Assembly: GCA_964242625.1 (NCBI GenBank)
Contig: CAXTAO010000002.1
Span: forward strand, 62,001-126,000
DNA: 64,000 nucleotides
Origin: JASLDZ01 sp964242625
Lineage (GTDB): Bacteria; Pseudomonadota; Alphaproteobacteria; Caulobacterales; Caulobacteraceae
Direction: 5' to 3'
A model generated the notes under the pieces. That model made no database searches, was not told the DNA's origin, and saw only the letters and a list, made by a program, of their open reading frames with translations. Shown here piece by piece: positions 52,819 to 60,879 of this stretch (its first letter is position 1; each line of letters begins with the position of its first letter). The position numbers were made by a program, and so were the translations under genes.

Positions 52819-53526
52819 TCAGCCGGCCAGCGCCACGGGCCGGTCGATCGTCGCCGCCCCGGGCGACAGGCGGCAGCCCGCGACCACGACCTCCACCCCC
52901 GCCGCCCGTGCCCGGTCGAACGCCGCGGCGAAGCGCGGATCGAGGTCGGCGGCCACGGCGAAGCGAGGGCAGTCGGCGCGCAGCACGACGAACACCACCG
53001 CCGCGCGCTCGCCCGCCCGCGCCCGGGCCGCGAGCTCGTCCATGTGCCTCGCGCCGCGCGCCGAGACGCAGTCCGGCCACTCGGCGAGGCCCGGCTCGCG
53101 GCTGAGCGTGACGCCCTTCACCTCCACCCACAGCGGCGGGAGCCCGTCAGCCTGCAGCAGGAAGTCGGCCCGGCTCCGGTCGCCGTAGCGCACCTCGGGC
53201 CGCACGCGCGCGTAGCCGGAGAGCCCCGGCAGCGCCCCCGCCGCGAGCGCCTCGGCGACGAGCCGGTTGGGCCAGCCGGTGTCGACGCCCACGAGCGCGC
53301 CCGAAGCCGCCTCCACGGCGTGCAGCGTCCAGGCGAGCTTGCGGTGGGTGGCGTCCGAGCACGACAGCCACACCGTCGATCCGGGGTCCGAGAGTCCCAG
53401 CATGGCGCCGGGGTTGGGCACGTGGGCGGTGAACGGCTCCGCCCCGTCGTCGAGCTGCACGTCGGCCAGGAAGCGCTTGTAGCGGCGCAGCAGGCGGCCG
53501 CGCGTCAGCGGTTGCGGAAAGCGCAT
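52819..53526 (-). CDS. sfsA: SfsA family DNA/RNA nuclease homologue
   Basis: 235 residues, full length. Recognisable by LTRGRLLRRYKRFLADVQLD, HVPNPGAMLGL, WLSCSDATHRKLAWTLHAVE and the nuclease-like core YGDRSRADFLL with WVEVKGVTLSREPGLAEWPD (D and E-x-K of the PD-(D/E)xK type). E. coli SfsA was first linked to sugar fermentation; a nuclease fold is predicted. Divergent from the CinA-like gene by only 43 bp. Confidence 0.93.
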   Translation of the reverse strand: MRFPQPLTRGRLLRRYKRFLADVQLDDGAEPFTAHVPNPGAMLGLSDPGSTVWLSCSDATHRKLAWTLHAVEAASGALVGVDTGWPNRLVAEALAAGALPGLSGYARVRPEVRYGDRSRADFLLQADGLPPLWVEVKGVTLSREPGLAEWPDCVSARGARHMDELAARARAGERAAVVFVVLRADCPRFAVAADLDPRFAAAFDRARAAGVEVVVAGCRLSPGAATIDRPVALAG

Positions 53527-53569
53527 GGCCGCGCCTACTCACGGCGGGACGCGAAAGGAAGCCCGACTC

Positions 53570-54343
53570 ATGGCGGCGCAAGGCGCAGGCGAGGGGGCGG
53601 CGACGGCCGCGGTCTTGGTCATCGGCGACGAGATCCTGTCGGGGCGCACCCACGACACCAACACGCGCGACATCGCCCGCGCCTTCGCCGCCCGCGGCGT
53701 CGACCTGCGCGAGGCGCGCGTCGTGCCGGACGTGCACGACGAGATCGTGAGGGCGCTGGACGCCCTGCGCCACCGCTACACCTACGTCGTCACCACCGGC
53801 GGCATCGGCCCGACCCACGACGACATCACCGCCGACGCGGTGGCCGCCGCCTTTGGCGTGGCGTTGCACGAAGACCCGGAGATCATCGATGAGCTCGCCC
53901 GTCGCTCGGGCGAGCCGCCCAACGCCGCCCGGCGGCGGATGGCGCGCATACCGGAGGGCGGGATCAAGGTTCGCAATCCAGTGAGTGGGCCGCCCGGCTT
54001 CCTGATCGGCAACGTGTTCGTGTTGGCGGGCGTGCCCTCCATCATGCGCGGCATGCTGGAGGACGTGCTTCCGCGGCTGCAGGGCGGGGCCGTCGTCGTC
54101 TCGCGGACGCTGCGGGTGGAGGGTACGCCGGAGAGCGTGCTGGCCGCCCCGCTGGAGGCGACCGCGCGGGCGCACGGGGCGATGAGCCTCGGCTCCTACC
54201 CCTTCCAGCTGGAGGGCGGCGGCTACGGCGCGAACCTCGTGGTGCGCGGCCGCGATCCGGCGGAGGTGGAGACGGCGCTGGGCGAACTCGAGCGAGCGCT
54301 GTCGCAGGCGGGGATCGCCGGCGCGCGTCGGGTGGACGAGTGA
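53570..54343 (+). CDS. CinA N-terminal/molybdopterin-binding-domain protein
   Basis: 257 residues from the ATG at 53570 (AAAGGA upstream). A single MoCF-type domain: VLVIGDEILSGRTHDTNTRD, VTTGGIGPTHDDITADAVAA and FVLAGVPSIMRGM. The nicotinamide-deamidase domain of full CinA is absent, so this is the short form common in Alphaproteobacteria. Coupled (GTGA overlap) to the GYF_2 gene. Confidence 0.88.
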   Translation: MAAQGAGEGAATAAVLVIGDEILSGRTHDTNTRDIARAFAARGVDLREARVVPDVHDEIVRALDALRHRYTYVVTTGGIGPTHDDITADAVAAAFGVALHEDPEIIDELARRSGEPPNAARRRMARIPEGGIKVRNPVSGPPGFLIGNVFVLAGVPSIMRGMLEDVLPRLQGGAVVVSRTLRVEGTPESVLAAPLEATARAHGAMSLGSYPFQLEGGGYGANLVVRGRDPAEVETALGELERALSQAGIAGARRVDE

Positions 54344-54948
54344 GCGCCGCCGAGCCCGCGCGCGCGCGCTCCGACTGGTGGATCCGGGCGGGCGAGCGCG
54401 TCTATGGGCCGTTCGCCTCCGAGCGGCTGCCGCCTTTCGTGCGTGAGGGGAGGCTCACGCCCGAAACCGCCGTCAGCCGCGACGAGGCGGGACCCTGGCT
54501 CGCCGCCGGCGTGCATCCGTCGCTCGGGGCCCTGTTTGAGCCGGCCGCCCCGCGCGAGCGGGCCGCGCCGCCCGCGGCGGCGCCTGTCGGAGCAACATCC
54601 GAGCGTGAGGTCCGCACGCCCACGCCCGCGCCGGAGCGGCCCGAGGCCGCCCTTCTCGTCTTCGCCGAGCTGGCGGACGCGCGCGAGCCCGCCTTCCACG
54701 CGGCGTTGGGCCGGCTTGGGCGCGTGGCGCGGGCGCGGCCGGGCGTGTGGCTGCTGCGGGGGCGGGTGGAGGCGGCGGGCTTGCGCAACGCGCTCTCCCA
54801 GGCGCTCGGCGAGGGCGAGAGCCTGCTGATCGCGGCGGCCGACGGGCGCGACGCGGCCTGGTTCAACCTCGGCGGCGAGGCCGACCGCGCCTTGAGGGGG
54901 CTGTGGAGCGAGGGCGCTCAGCCCGCCGGGCCCAGCTCGCGCACATAG
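54340..54948 (+). CDS. GYF_2-like domain protein of unknown function
   Basis: 202 residues from a GTG overlapping the CinA-like stop. Residues 12-60 resemble a GYF_2 domain (DWWIRAGERVYGPFASERLP, SRDEAGPWLAAGVHP), a peptide-binding module usually found near membrane domains. A Pro/Ala-rich linker precedes a C-terminal alpha/beta region (EAALLVFAELADAREPAFHA, EGESLLIAAADGRDAAWFNL) that I cannot assign. No membrane helix. The 3' end overlaps the carbonic anhydrase gene on the other strand by 31 bp. Confidence 0.7.
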   Translation: MSAAEPARARSDWWIRAGERVYGPFASERLPPFVREGRLTPETAVSRDEAGPWLAAGVHPSLGALFEPAAPRERAAPPAAAPVGATSEREVRTPTPAPERPEAALLVFAELADAREPAFHAALGRLGRVARARPGVWLLRGRVEAAGLRNALSQALGEGESLLIAAADGRDAAWFNLGGEADRALRGLWSEGAQPAGPSSRT

Positions 54949-55463
54949 CGCCGCCAGTTCTCCACGTAGTGGAAGGCCCCGGCGCGCAGGCGCTGACGCT
55001 CGTCCGCCGAGAGCTCGCGCACGACCTTGCCGGGCGACCCCAGCACGAGCGAGCCTTCGGGGATGGTGCGGCCCTCGGGCACCAGCGCCTTGGCGCCGAT
55101 CAGGCACTCGCGCCCGATCACCGCGCCGTTGAGGACCACCGCGCCGATCCCGATCAAGGCGCCGTCGCCCACGGTGCAGCCGTGCAGCATGGCTTGGTGG
55201 CCGACGGTCACCTCCGCCCCGAGCGTCAGCGGGAAACCCATATCGGTGTGCAGCACCGCGCCGTCCTGCACGTTGGAGCGCTCGCCGACCACGATCGGCT
55301 CGTTGTCGCCGCGCAGCACCGCGCCCCACCACACGCTGGCGTCGGTCCGGAGCTCGACGCGGCCGATCAGCGCGGCGGTGGGGGCCGCCCACCAGCGCCC
55401 GTCGTCCGGAACGAGGGGGGCCAAAGGGCCTAGGGCGTGGAGCGGGCCGGCGTGGGGGGGCAT
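54918..55463 (-). CDS. Gamma-class carbonic anhydrase family protein
   Basis: 181 residues of left-handed beta-helix with hexapeptide repeats (PTAALIGRVELRTDASVWWG, IVVGERSNVQDGAVLH). Zinc-binding histidines are at VLHTDMG and VGHQAMLHGCTVG. The family includes YrdA/PaaY-type proteins, not all of which are active as carbonic anhydrases. Divergent from the candidate small RNA. Confidence 0.92.
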   Translation of the reverse strand: MPPHAGPLHALGPLAPLVPDDGRWWAAPTAALIGRVELRTDASVWWGAVLRGDNEPIVVGERSNVQDGAVLHTDMGFPLTLGAEVTVGHQAMLHGCTVGDGALIGIGAVVLNGAVIGRECLIGAKALVPEGRTIPEGSLVLGSPGKVVRELSADERQRLRAGAFHYVENWRRYVRELGPAG

Positions 55464-55494
55464 GCGACGGTGTTACCATGGCGTGACGGCTGGC

Positions 55495-55520
55495 TTAACG
55501 TCTCGGAAAGCGCCCTAGAC
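55495..55520 (+). promoter_or_regulatory. Candidate promoter of the phoH leader / small RNA
   Basis: TTAACG and, 14 bp later, CTAGAC, resembling the Caulobacter housekeeping pattern (TTGACG - GCTANAWC) imperfectly. It would start RNA near 55527. Confidence 0.4.
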
Positions 55521-55526
55521 TGAGCC

Positions 55527-55706
55527 TCGTCACAGGCGATTCGTCGGGCGCTCCCGCCCTGCGGCCGCCCCCGTGGATGCGGAGGTTCCTGGCTTGTCGC
55601 CAGCGGTCTTCATGCCCGCCCAACCGCCGCCCAGCGCGCTCTGCGCGTCCGGCGTCGCCCACACAGCCCTGTTCCCGAGCGCGTCCCTTGCGGGCGCGCT
55701 TTTTTC
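55527..55706 (+). ncRNA. Candidate structured small RNA or phoH leader
   Basis: About 180 nt without a credible gene, running from a candidate promoter to a clear rho-independent terminator. Predictable hairpins: GGGCG-CTCC-CGCCC (55546-55559), CTGGC-TTGTC-GCCAG (55589-55603), CGCGC-TCT-GCGCG, and the terminator. The termination point lies 31 bp before the phoH start, so it is either a free sRNA or an attenuated 5' leader. I do not recognise a known RNA family; no 6S, SRP or riboswitch consensus was seen. Confidence 0.45.
55679..55706 (+). terminator. Rho-independent terminator before phoH
   Basis: Stem GCGCG-(T)-CCC / GGG-CGCGC with loop TTGC, followed by six Ts (55700-55705). It ends a plus-strand transcript 31 bp upstream of phoH although no protein gene on that strand precedes it. 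Confidence 0.85.
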
Positions 55707-55736
55707 TTTCCCCCGACCCCCCTTCCGGAGGCGTCC

Positions 55737-56504
55737 ATGACCAAGCGTGCCACCAAGCGTCTTGTGCGCGAAGGCGAGCTCGACCCGGGCGAGTTCCTCG
55801 ACCCCAAGGTGCGACGGTTGCCGGTGGACCGCGGAGGCTGGTCGCCGCTGGGGGCGGCGCCCGAGCCCGCGCGAGAGCAGGGCTACGTCAAGACGATCAA
55901 GCCCAAGTCGGACGGCCAGCAGCGGCTGATCCAGGCGATAGACGCGCGCGCGCTCGTGCTGGCGCTCGGTCCCGCGGGCACCGGCAAGACCTATCTCGCC
56001 ATCGCGAAGGCGGTGGAGGCGCTGGAGGCCGGCCGCGTCGGCCGCATCGTGCTCTCGCGCCCGGCGGTGGACGCCGGCGAGACGCTGGGCTTCCTCCCCG
56101 GCGACGTGGAGGACAAGCTCGCCCCCTACCTGCGCCCGCTCTACGACGCGCTCTCCGACCGGCTCTCCATGAAGCGGGTCCGCGGGCTGATGGCCGAGGG
56201 GCTGATCGAGATCGCGCCCGTGGGCTTCATGCGCGGACGCACGCTCAACAACGCCTTCGTGGTGATCGACGAGGCGCAGAACTGCACCTACGGCCAGCTC
56301 AAGATGCTGCTGACGCGGCTGGGCTGGAGCTCGACCATGGTGATCACCGGCGACCCGGCGCAGTCGGACCTCCTGCCCGGCCTCTCGGGCCTGCCGGACG
56401 TGGCCGAGCGGCTGGAGCGACTCCCCCACATCGGCGTGGTGCGCCTGTCCGACCCCGACATCGTGCGCCACCCGCTCGTGGCCGACATGCTGGGGGTGCT
56501 CTGA
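55737..56504 (+). CDS. phoH: PhoH family ATPase
   Basis: 255 residues; GGAGG lies upstream. A basic N-terminal segment (MTKRATKRLVREGELDPGEF) precedes the P-loop (LALGPAGTGKTYLAIAKAVE), Walker B (AFVVIDEAQNCTYGQLKM) and the sensor TMVITGDPAQSDLL. PhoH proteins are helicase-like ATPases, some acting with YbeY in RNA metabolism. This copy stands alone after a terminator-bearing leader, which suggests expression controlled by readthrough or by its own promoter. Confidence 0.9.
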   Translation: MTKRATKRLVREGELDPGEFLDPKVRRLPVDRGGWSPLGAAPEPAREQGYVKTIKPKSDGQQRLIQAIDARALVLALGPAGTGKTYLAIAKAVEALEAGRVGRIVLSRPAVDAGETLGFLPGDVEDKLAPYLRPLYDALSDRLSMKRVRGLMAEGLIEIAPVGFMRGRTLNNAFVVIDEAQNCTYGQLKMLLTRLGWSSTMVITGDPAQSDLLPGLSGLPDVAERLERLPHIGVVRLSDPDIVRHPLVADMLGVL

Positions 56505-56508
56505 CGAG

Positions 56509-57630
56509 CTAGCGCTCGGGCGGCGGCCAGTCGGCCGAGCGCATCTCCTCCAGGCGCGACGCTGTGCGGGCGAACTCGAATGCGCCGTCGCCCGCGGGGT
56601 AGAGCGTCGCCGGCTCGCCGTCGGCTAGGACGACTAGGTGGGCGCGCGCCTCGTAGAGCGCGTCCACCAGCGCCACGAGCCGCGCCGCCTCGTTGCGCCG
56701 CTCGGGGCCGAGGCGGGGCGCGCCGTCCAGGAAGACGGTCGGGAAGCGGCGGGCGAAGGCGAGGTAGTCCTGCGCGCCCAGCGCCTGGCCGCACACGCTG
56801 GCGAAGGCCGTGCGCACGAGGCCGCCCGTCGCGCGGGGGAAGGCGAGCTGGCGGCCGAGGACCTCAACCACCGCGCCGGTCTCCGCCGCGCCCTCCAGCG
56901 CCTCGTCCCACAGCGCGTCAAAGCGCACGACGGCCTCGCGGCTGAAGGGCGCGATCCAGCGGTCGGCCCCGCGCAGCCGGTCCTGGCGGAAATCGCGCGG
57001 GCCCGACACCTCCACCACCTCCAGCCGCCGCTCGAGGAGGTCCATGAAGGGCAGGAAGAGGCCGCGGTTGATCCCATCGGCGTAGAGGGCGCCGGGCGCG
57101 CGATTGGAGGTCGCCAGCACCACCACGCCCCGCGCGAACAGCGCCTCGAACAGGCGCCCTAGGATCATGGCGTCGGCGATGTCGCTCACCTGCAGTTCGT
57201 CGAAGCAGAGGAGCCGCGCACCCTCGGCTAACACGCCCGCGGCGGGGTCGATCGGGTCGTCGCCTTTCGACGTGCCGAAGCGTTCGCGCCGCTCGCCCGC
57301 GTCGCTCGCCCGCCACGCCCCAATCAGCCCGTGCGCCTCGGCCATGAAGGCTTGGAAGTGCACGCGCCGCTTGCGCACCACGGGTGCGGACGCGAAGAAT
57401 AGGTCCATCAGGAGCGACTTGCCGCGCCCGACGCCGCCCCAGAGGTACACGCCGCGCGGCGGGGCGGGCTTCCTGTGCAGGAACGGGAGCGAGAAGCCCG
57501 GCTCGGCGGCGGCGTTGAGCTCGCCCTCCAGCCGCGCCAGCGCCTCGACCGCCGCGGCCTGGGCGGGATCGGGCGCCAGCGCGCCTGCGTCGAGCCGGGC
57601 GCGGTAGGCCGCGCGTACGCTGAGCGTCAT
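56509..57630 (-). CDS. zapE: Cell division ATPase ZapE (AFG1-like)
   Basis: 373 residues. Walker A in VYLWGGVGRGKSLLMDLFFA (about 68), Walker B in LLCFDELQVSDIADAMILGR, and the sensor TSNRAPGALYADGINR. ZapE is an FtsZ-associated AAA+ ATPase active under stress; the mitochondrial homologue AFG1 works in protein quality control. Convergent with phoH. Confidence 0.95.
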   Translation of the reverse strand: MTLSVRAAYRARLDAGALAPDPAQAAAVEALARLEGELNAAAEPGFSLPFLHRKPAPPRGVYLWGGVGRGKSLLMDLFFASAPVVRKRRVHFQAFMAEAHGLIGAWRASDAGERRERFGTSKGDDPIDPAAGVLAEGARLLCFDELQVSDIADAMILGRLFEALFARGVVVLATSNRAPGALYADGINRGLFLPFMDLLERRLEVVEVSGPRDFRQDRLRGADRWIAPFSREAVVRFDALWDEALEGAAETGAVVEVLGRQLAFPRATGGLVRTAFASVCGQALGAQDYLAFARRFPTVFLDGAPRLGPERRNEAARLVALVDALYEARAHLVVLADGEPATLYPAGDGAFEFARTASRLEEMRSADWPPPER

Positions 57631-57664
57631 GGCGCGCCCGCTTAGCCCGGAGCCGCGCGCGGAC

Positions 57665-58372
57665 CTAGTCGGGCAGGAGCGCTGAGCGCCTCAGCGGTCG
57701 CACGCGATCGTCTCCCAGGACCGCGGCGGTCGGCGTGCGCGCGAATAGGCTCGCAAAGGCCGCGTCCAAGACGTTCAGCCCGCCGGCGTAGGCTCCGAAC
57801 GCCGGCAGGATCAGCCGCTCGCCATCGAACAGAAAGGCGCGCCGACGCACCGCCCGCCCGCCCGCCGCCACGCGCGCGGCGGGATGCAGATGGCCCGCGA
57901 CCTCGCCCGGCTGGGCGCCCGGCCGCGGCTCGTGACGCAGGGTGAGCCCCGCTATCTCCAGCTCGGGCGCGACCTCGCCGGGCAGGAGCCCCAGCGCGGT
58001 CTCTGCGCCGCGGCGGTCGTGGTTGCCTTCGATCCACACGAGCGTGCGCCCGCTCGCCAGCGCGTGGAGGCGGGCGCGATCGTCCGGATCGAGCCGCGCG
58101 GGCGCGCGGGGGTCGTGGAAGCTGTCGCCCAGGAGCACGAGGGTGCGCGGCTCCACCCGCGCCACTTCCGCCTCTAGCCGATCGAGCGTGGCGCGGGTGT
58201 CGAACGGCGGCAGGAGCACGCCCCGCGACGCGTAGGCTGAGCCCTTCTCGAGGTGGAGGTCCCCCGCGACCAGCGTCCGAGTTCCGGGCAGCCACAGCGC
58301 GCCGGCGCAGGTCAGCCCGCAGCGCGCGCCCGCCACCGCCACCCACAGCGTGCCGCAGGCGGTGCGGCTCAT
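57665..58372 (-). CDS. pdeM: PdeM-type metallophosphoesterase (DNA-damage endonuclease/phosphodiesterase)
   Basis: 235 residues from the ATG at 58372, chosen because the 33 residues before LVAGDLHLEKGSAYASRG match family length and because the SOS box lies just upstream; a GTG at 58423 would add 17 proline-rich residues. The phosphoesterase motifs are complete: GDLHLEKGS, LLGDSFHD, WIEGNHDRRG and GHLHPAARV. In other bacteria pdeM is called ligase-associated DNA damage response endonuclease and is encoded with an ATP-dependent DNA ligase and helicase; those partners are absent here. The upstream SOS box makes damage induction likely. Confidence 0.88.
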   Translation of the reverse strand: MSRTACGTLWVAVAGARCGLTCAGALWLPGTRTLVAGDLHLEKGSAYASRGVLLPPFDTRATLDRLEAEVARVEPRTLVLLGDSFHDPRAPARLDPDDRARLHALASGRTLVWIEGNHDRRGAETALGLLPGEVAPELEIAGLTLRHEPRPGAQPGEVAGHLHPAARVAAGGRAVRRRAFLFDGERLILPAFGAYAGGLNVLDAAFASLFARTPTAAVLGDDRVRPLRRSALLPD

Positions 58373-58439
58373 GGGCGGCTCGGGCGGCGGTTGGGGAAAG
58401 CTGTAGAGCGCACTCACCCGCACCGCCTAGCGCATTTCC

Positions 58440-58454
58440 GAACGGACCGGGAAC
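58440..58454 (-). promoter_or_regulatory. LexA (SOS) box before pdeM
   Basis: GAAC-GGACCGG-GAAC on plus, i.e. GTTC-N7-GTTC on minus, the exact alphaproteobacterial SOS consensus, 68 bp upstream of the pdeM ATG and between pdeM and the divergent thiE. Confidence 0.8.
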
Positions 58455-58516
58455 GAGTCAGATCGTCGCCGCCGCGCGCCGTTGACGCGCGCGCGGCGGG
58501 CCCGCACCTCGCGCTG

Positions 58517-59188
58517 ATGCAAGACGCTCCCGCCGACTGCCGCCTCTACCTCGTCACGCCGCCCGTCGCTCCGGACTTGGCGGCCCTCGTTCGCGAGCTG
58601 GAGCGCGCCTTCGCCGGCGGACCCGTCGCGGCCCTGCAGGTGCGGCTCAAGGGCGCGCCGGACGCCGAGGTGGCCGCCGCGGTCCACGCCGTGACCGGGC
58701 CGGCGCGCGTCGCGGGTTGCGCGGTCATCCTCAACGACCGGCCGGACCTCGCCGCCTCGCTCGGCTGCGACGGCGTCCACATAGGCCAGGACGACGCCGC
58801 CTATGCCGAGGCGCGGCGGCTCGTCGGGCTCGACCGCATCGTGGGGGTCACCTGCCACGACAGCCGCCACCTGGCCTTCGAGGCCGCCGAGGCGGGGGCC
58901 GATTACGTGGCGTTCGGGGCGGTGTTCCCCACCTCCACCAAGGATGCGCCCGTTCGCGCCGAGCTCGACCTCCTGCGCGGCTGGCAGCTCGACATGCAGA
59001 CGCCCTGCGTCGCTATCGGCGGGATCACGCCGGAGAACGCCCGGGAGGTCGCCGCGGCCGGAGCCGACTTCCTCGCGGTCAGCGCGGGCGTATGGAGCTG
59101 GCCGGAGGGGCCGGAAGCGGCCGTGCGCCGGCTGCACGCGGCCGCCACGGCGGGCGTCGCCGACCGGCTAGCGTTAACCATAGGTTAA
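58517..59188 (+). CDS. thiE: Thiamine-phosphate synthase
   Basis: 223 residues. The TIM-barrel motifs are present: CRLYLVTPP, AALQVRLKG, VILNDRPDLAASLGCDGVHI, GVTCHDSRHLAFEAAEAGAD, FGAVFPTSTKDAP and AIGGITPENA. It joins the thiazole and pyrimidine phosphates. Substitutions from the usual form (QVRLKG for QLR-K) are conservative. No other thi gene and no TPP riboswitch upstream. The SOS box in the divergent promoter may only concern pdeM. Confidence 0.93.
   Translation: MQDAPADCRLYLVTPPVAPDLAALVRELERAFAGGPVAALQVRLKGAPDAEVAAAVHAVTGPARVAGCAVILNDRPDLAASLGCDGVHIGQDDAAYAEARRLVGLDRIVGVTCHDSRHLAFEAAEAGADYVAFGAVFPTSTKDAPVRAELDLLRGWQLDMQTPCVAIGGITPENAREVAAAGADFLAVSAGVWSWPEGPEAAVRRLHAAATAGVADRLALTIG
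59174..59188 (+). promoter_or_regulatory. CtrA-type site overlapping the thiE end, upstream of comM
   Basis: TTAA-CCATAGG-TTAA matches the CtrA consensus TTAA-N7-TTAA with exact spacing. It lies 93 bp upstream of comM and covers the last codons and the stop of thiE. Confidence 0.55.
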
Positions 59189-59193
59189 GCGCG

Positions 59194-59223
59194 GAACGTC
59201 TCAGGACGTTCTCTTCTCGTTCT
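59194..59223 (+). terminator. Hairpin with T-rich tail after thiE
   Basis: GAACGTC-TCAG-GACGTTC followed by a T-rich tail (TCTTCTCGTTCTTT). The right arm and tail also form the SOS box at 59208-59222. Confidence 0.55.
59208..59222 (+). promoter_or_regulatory. LexA (SOS) box before comM
   Basis: GTTC-TCTTCTC-GTTC, an exact GTTC-N7-GTTC, 58 bp before the comM ATG. comM has been listed among LexA targets in Alphaproteobacteria, as I recall. Confidence 0.8.
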
Positions 59224-59280
59224 TTACAGGTTCGCGGTTGTGGGGTTGAGTGGCCGCCGGGCTGGAGGTGGGGATCGGGC

Positions 59281-60858
59281 ATGGCGGCGCGCGTGGTCAC
59301 GGTCGCCTTCGAAGGCGTAGAGGCGCGGCGGGTCGAGGTGGAGGTGCAGGCCTCCTCCGGCCAGGTCGCCTTCATCGTCGTGGGGCTGGGCGACAAGGCG
59401 GTGGCCGAGAGCCGCGAACGCGTGCGCGCCGCGCTCGCCGCCCTGGGGCTGGCGCTCCCCGCCAAGCGCTGGATCGTCAACCTCGCCCCGGCCGACCTGC
59501 CCAAGGAGGGCAGCCACTACGACCTGCCGATCGCGCTCGGACTGATGGCGGCCATGGGCGTCTTGCCCGCTGACGCCCTGCAGGGATGGATGGCCTTCGG
59601 CGAACTGGGGCTCGATGGCCAGATCGCGCCCACCGCAGGCGCGCTCCCCGCCGCGCTCGCCGCCGCCGAGCAGCAGCTGGGCCTGATCTGCCCGGAGGCG
59701 TGCGGATCGGAGGCGGCGTGGGCGGGCGAGGTGCGTATCCTTGCGCCGCGGTCGCTGATCGCGGTGGTGAACCACTTCCGCGGCTCCCAGCTGATGAGCG
59801 CGCCCACGCCCGGCGCGGTGCGCGACGGTCCGCCCGGCCCCGACCTGCGCGAGGTGAAGGGGCAGGAGAGCGCCAAGCGTGCGCTGGAGATCGCCGCGGC
59901 TGGCGGCCACAACCTCGCCTTCACTGGGCCGCCGGGCTCGGGCAAGTCGATGCTCGCCCAGCGCCTGCCGGGGCTCCTGCCGCCGCTCTCCGCGCGCGAG
60001 CTCCTCGAGACCTCGCAGGTGTGGTCTGTGGCGGGGCTGATCGCGCGCGGCGAGCTCACCCGCGCGCGCCCGTTCCGAGCGCCGCACCACTCCGCCAGCC
60101 TCGCCGCCCTGACGGGCGGGGGACTGCGCGCCAAGCCGGGCGAGGTGAGCCTCGCGCACAACGGGGTGCTCTTCCTGGACGAGCTGCCCGAGTTCAGCCC
60201 CCAGGCGCTGGACGGCCTGCGCCAGCCGCTTGAGACGGGCGAGGTCACCGTCGCCCGCGCCAACGCCCACGTGCGCTATCCCGCGCGGGTGCAGCTCGTG
60301 GCGGCGATGAACCCCTGCCGCTGCGGGCACGGCGGGGCGGGCAAGGGCTGGTGCGGCAAGGCCCCGCGCTGCCAGCGCGACTACCAGGGCCGCGTCTCGG
60401 GCCCCTTGATGGACCGGATCGACCTGCAGGTGGACGTGCCGCCGGTCACCGCCGCCGACCTGGCGCTCCCCCCGCCTGCGGAGGGCACCGCCGAGGTGCG
60501 CGCCCGCGTGCTCGCCGCGCGCGAGGCTCAGGCCGCGAGAGCCGCGGGGCGGGACGGGGAGGGCGACGGGCTCAACGCGCGGCTGGAAGGCGACGCCCTG
60601 GAGCGGGCGGCCACTCCCGACGAGGCGGGGCGCGCGCTCCTGTCGCGCGCGGCGCAGACGGGCGGGCTGACGGCGCGGGGCTGGACGCGGACCCTGCGCC
60701 TCGCCCGCACCATCGCCGACCTCGACGGGGCCGACGGCGTGCGCCGCATCCATGTCGCCGAGGCGCTCGTGCACCGCCGCACCCACGGTCCCGGTTCCGC
60801 CGCGGCGCCAGGCGAGGCGCCCGCTTTCCCGCTGCGGACGCCGCCCACCTTCGCCTGA
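59281..60858 (+). CDS. comM: ComM/YifB AAA+ Mg-chelatase-like ATPase
   Basis: 525 residues from the ATG at 59281. The N-terminal Lon-like ChlI fold (VEVEVQASSGQVAFIVVGLG) is followed by the AAA+ core with Walker A FTGPPGSGKSMLAQRLPGLL (about 220), Walker B GVLFLDELPEFSPQALDGLR and a cysteine cluster (MNPCRCGHGG, WCGKAPRCQ). ComM is a hexameric helicase that aids branch migration of integrating DNA during transformation. The SOS and CtrA-like sites upstream suggest expression linked to damage and cell cycle. Confidence 0.94.
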   Translation: MAARVVTVAFEGVEARRVEVEVQASSGQVAFIVVGLGDKAVAESRERVRAALAALGLALPAKRWIVNLAPADLPKEGSHYDLPIALGLMAAMGVLPADALQGWMAFGELGLDGQIAPTAGALPAALAAAEQQLGLICPEACGSEAAWAGEVRILAPRSLIAVVNHFRGSQLMSAPTPGAVRDGPPGPDLREVKGQESAKRALEIAAAGGHNLAFTGPPGSGKSMLAQRLPGLLPPLSARELLETSQVWSVAGLIARGELTRARPFRAPHHSASLAALTGGGLRAKPGEVSLAHNGVLFLDELPEFSPQALDGLRQPLETGEVTVARANAHVRYPARVQLVAAMNPCRCGHGGAGKGWCGKAPRCQRDYQGRVSGPLMDRIDLQVDVPPVTAADLALPPPAEGTAEVRARVLAAREAQAARAAGRDGEGDGLNARLEGDALERAATPDEAGRALLSRAAQTGGLTARGWTRTLRLARTIADLDGADGVRRIHVAEALVHRRTHGPGSAAAPGEAPAFPLRTPPTFA

Positions 60859-60879
60859 GGCGCGGTCGCGGTGCGCGGG

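Noticed and set aside
55527..55706. 6S RNA, SRP RNA or a known riboswitch upstream of phoH
   Set aside because: No central-bubble pairing between ends, no SRP GGAA tetraloop region, and no TPP, cobalamin, glycine or SAM consensus; kept only as an unclassified RNA.
58373..58423. Upstream GTG start of pdeM
   Set aside because: Adds a proline-rich segment outside the family pattern and would put translation start very close to the SOS-controlled promoter.
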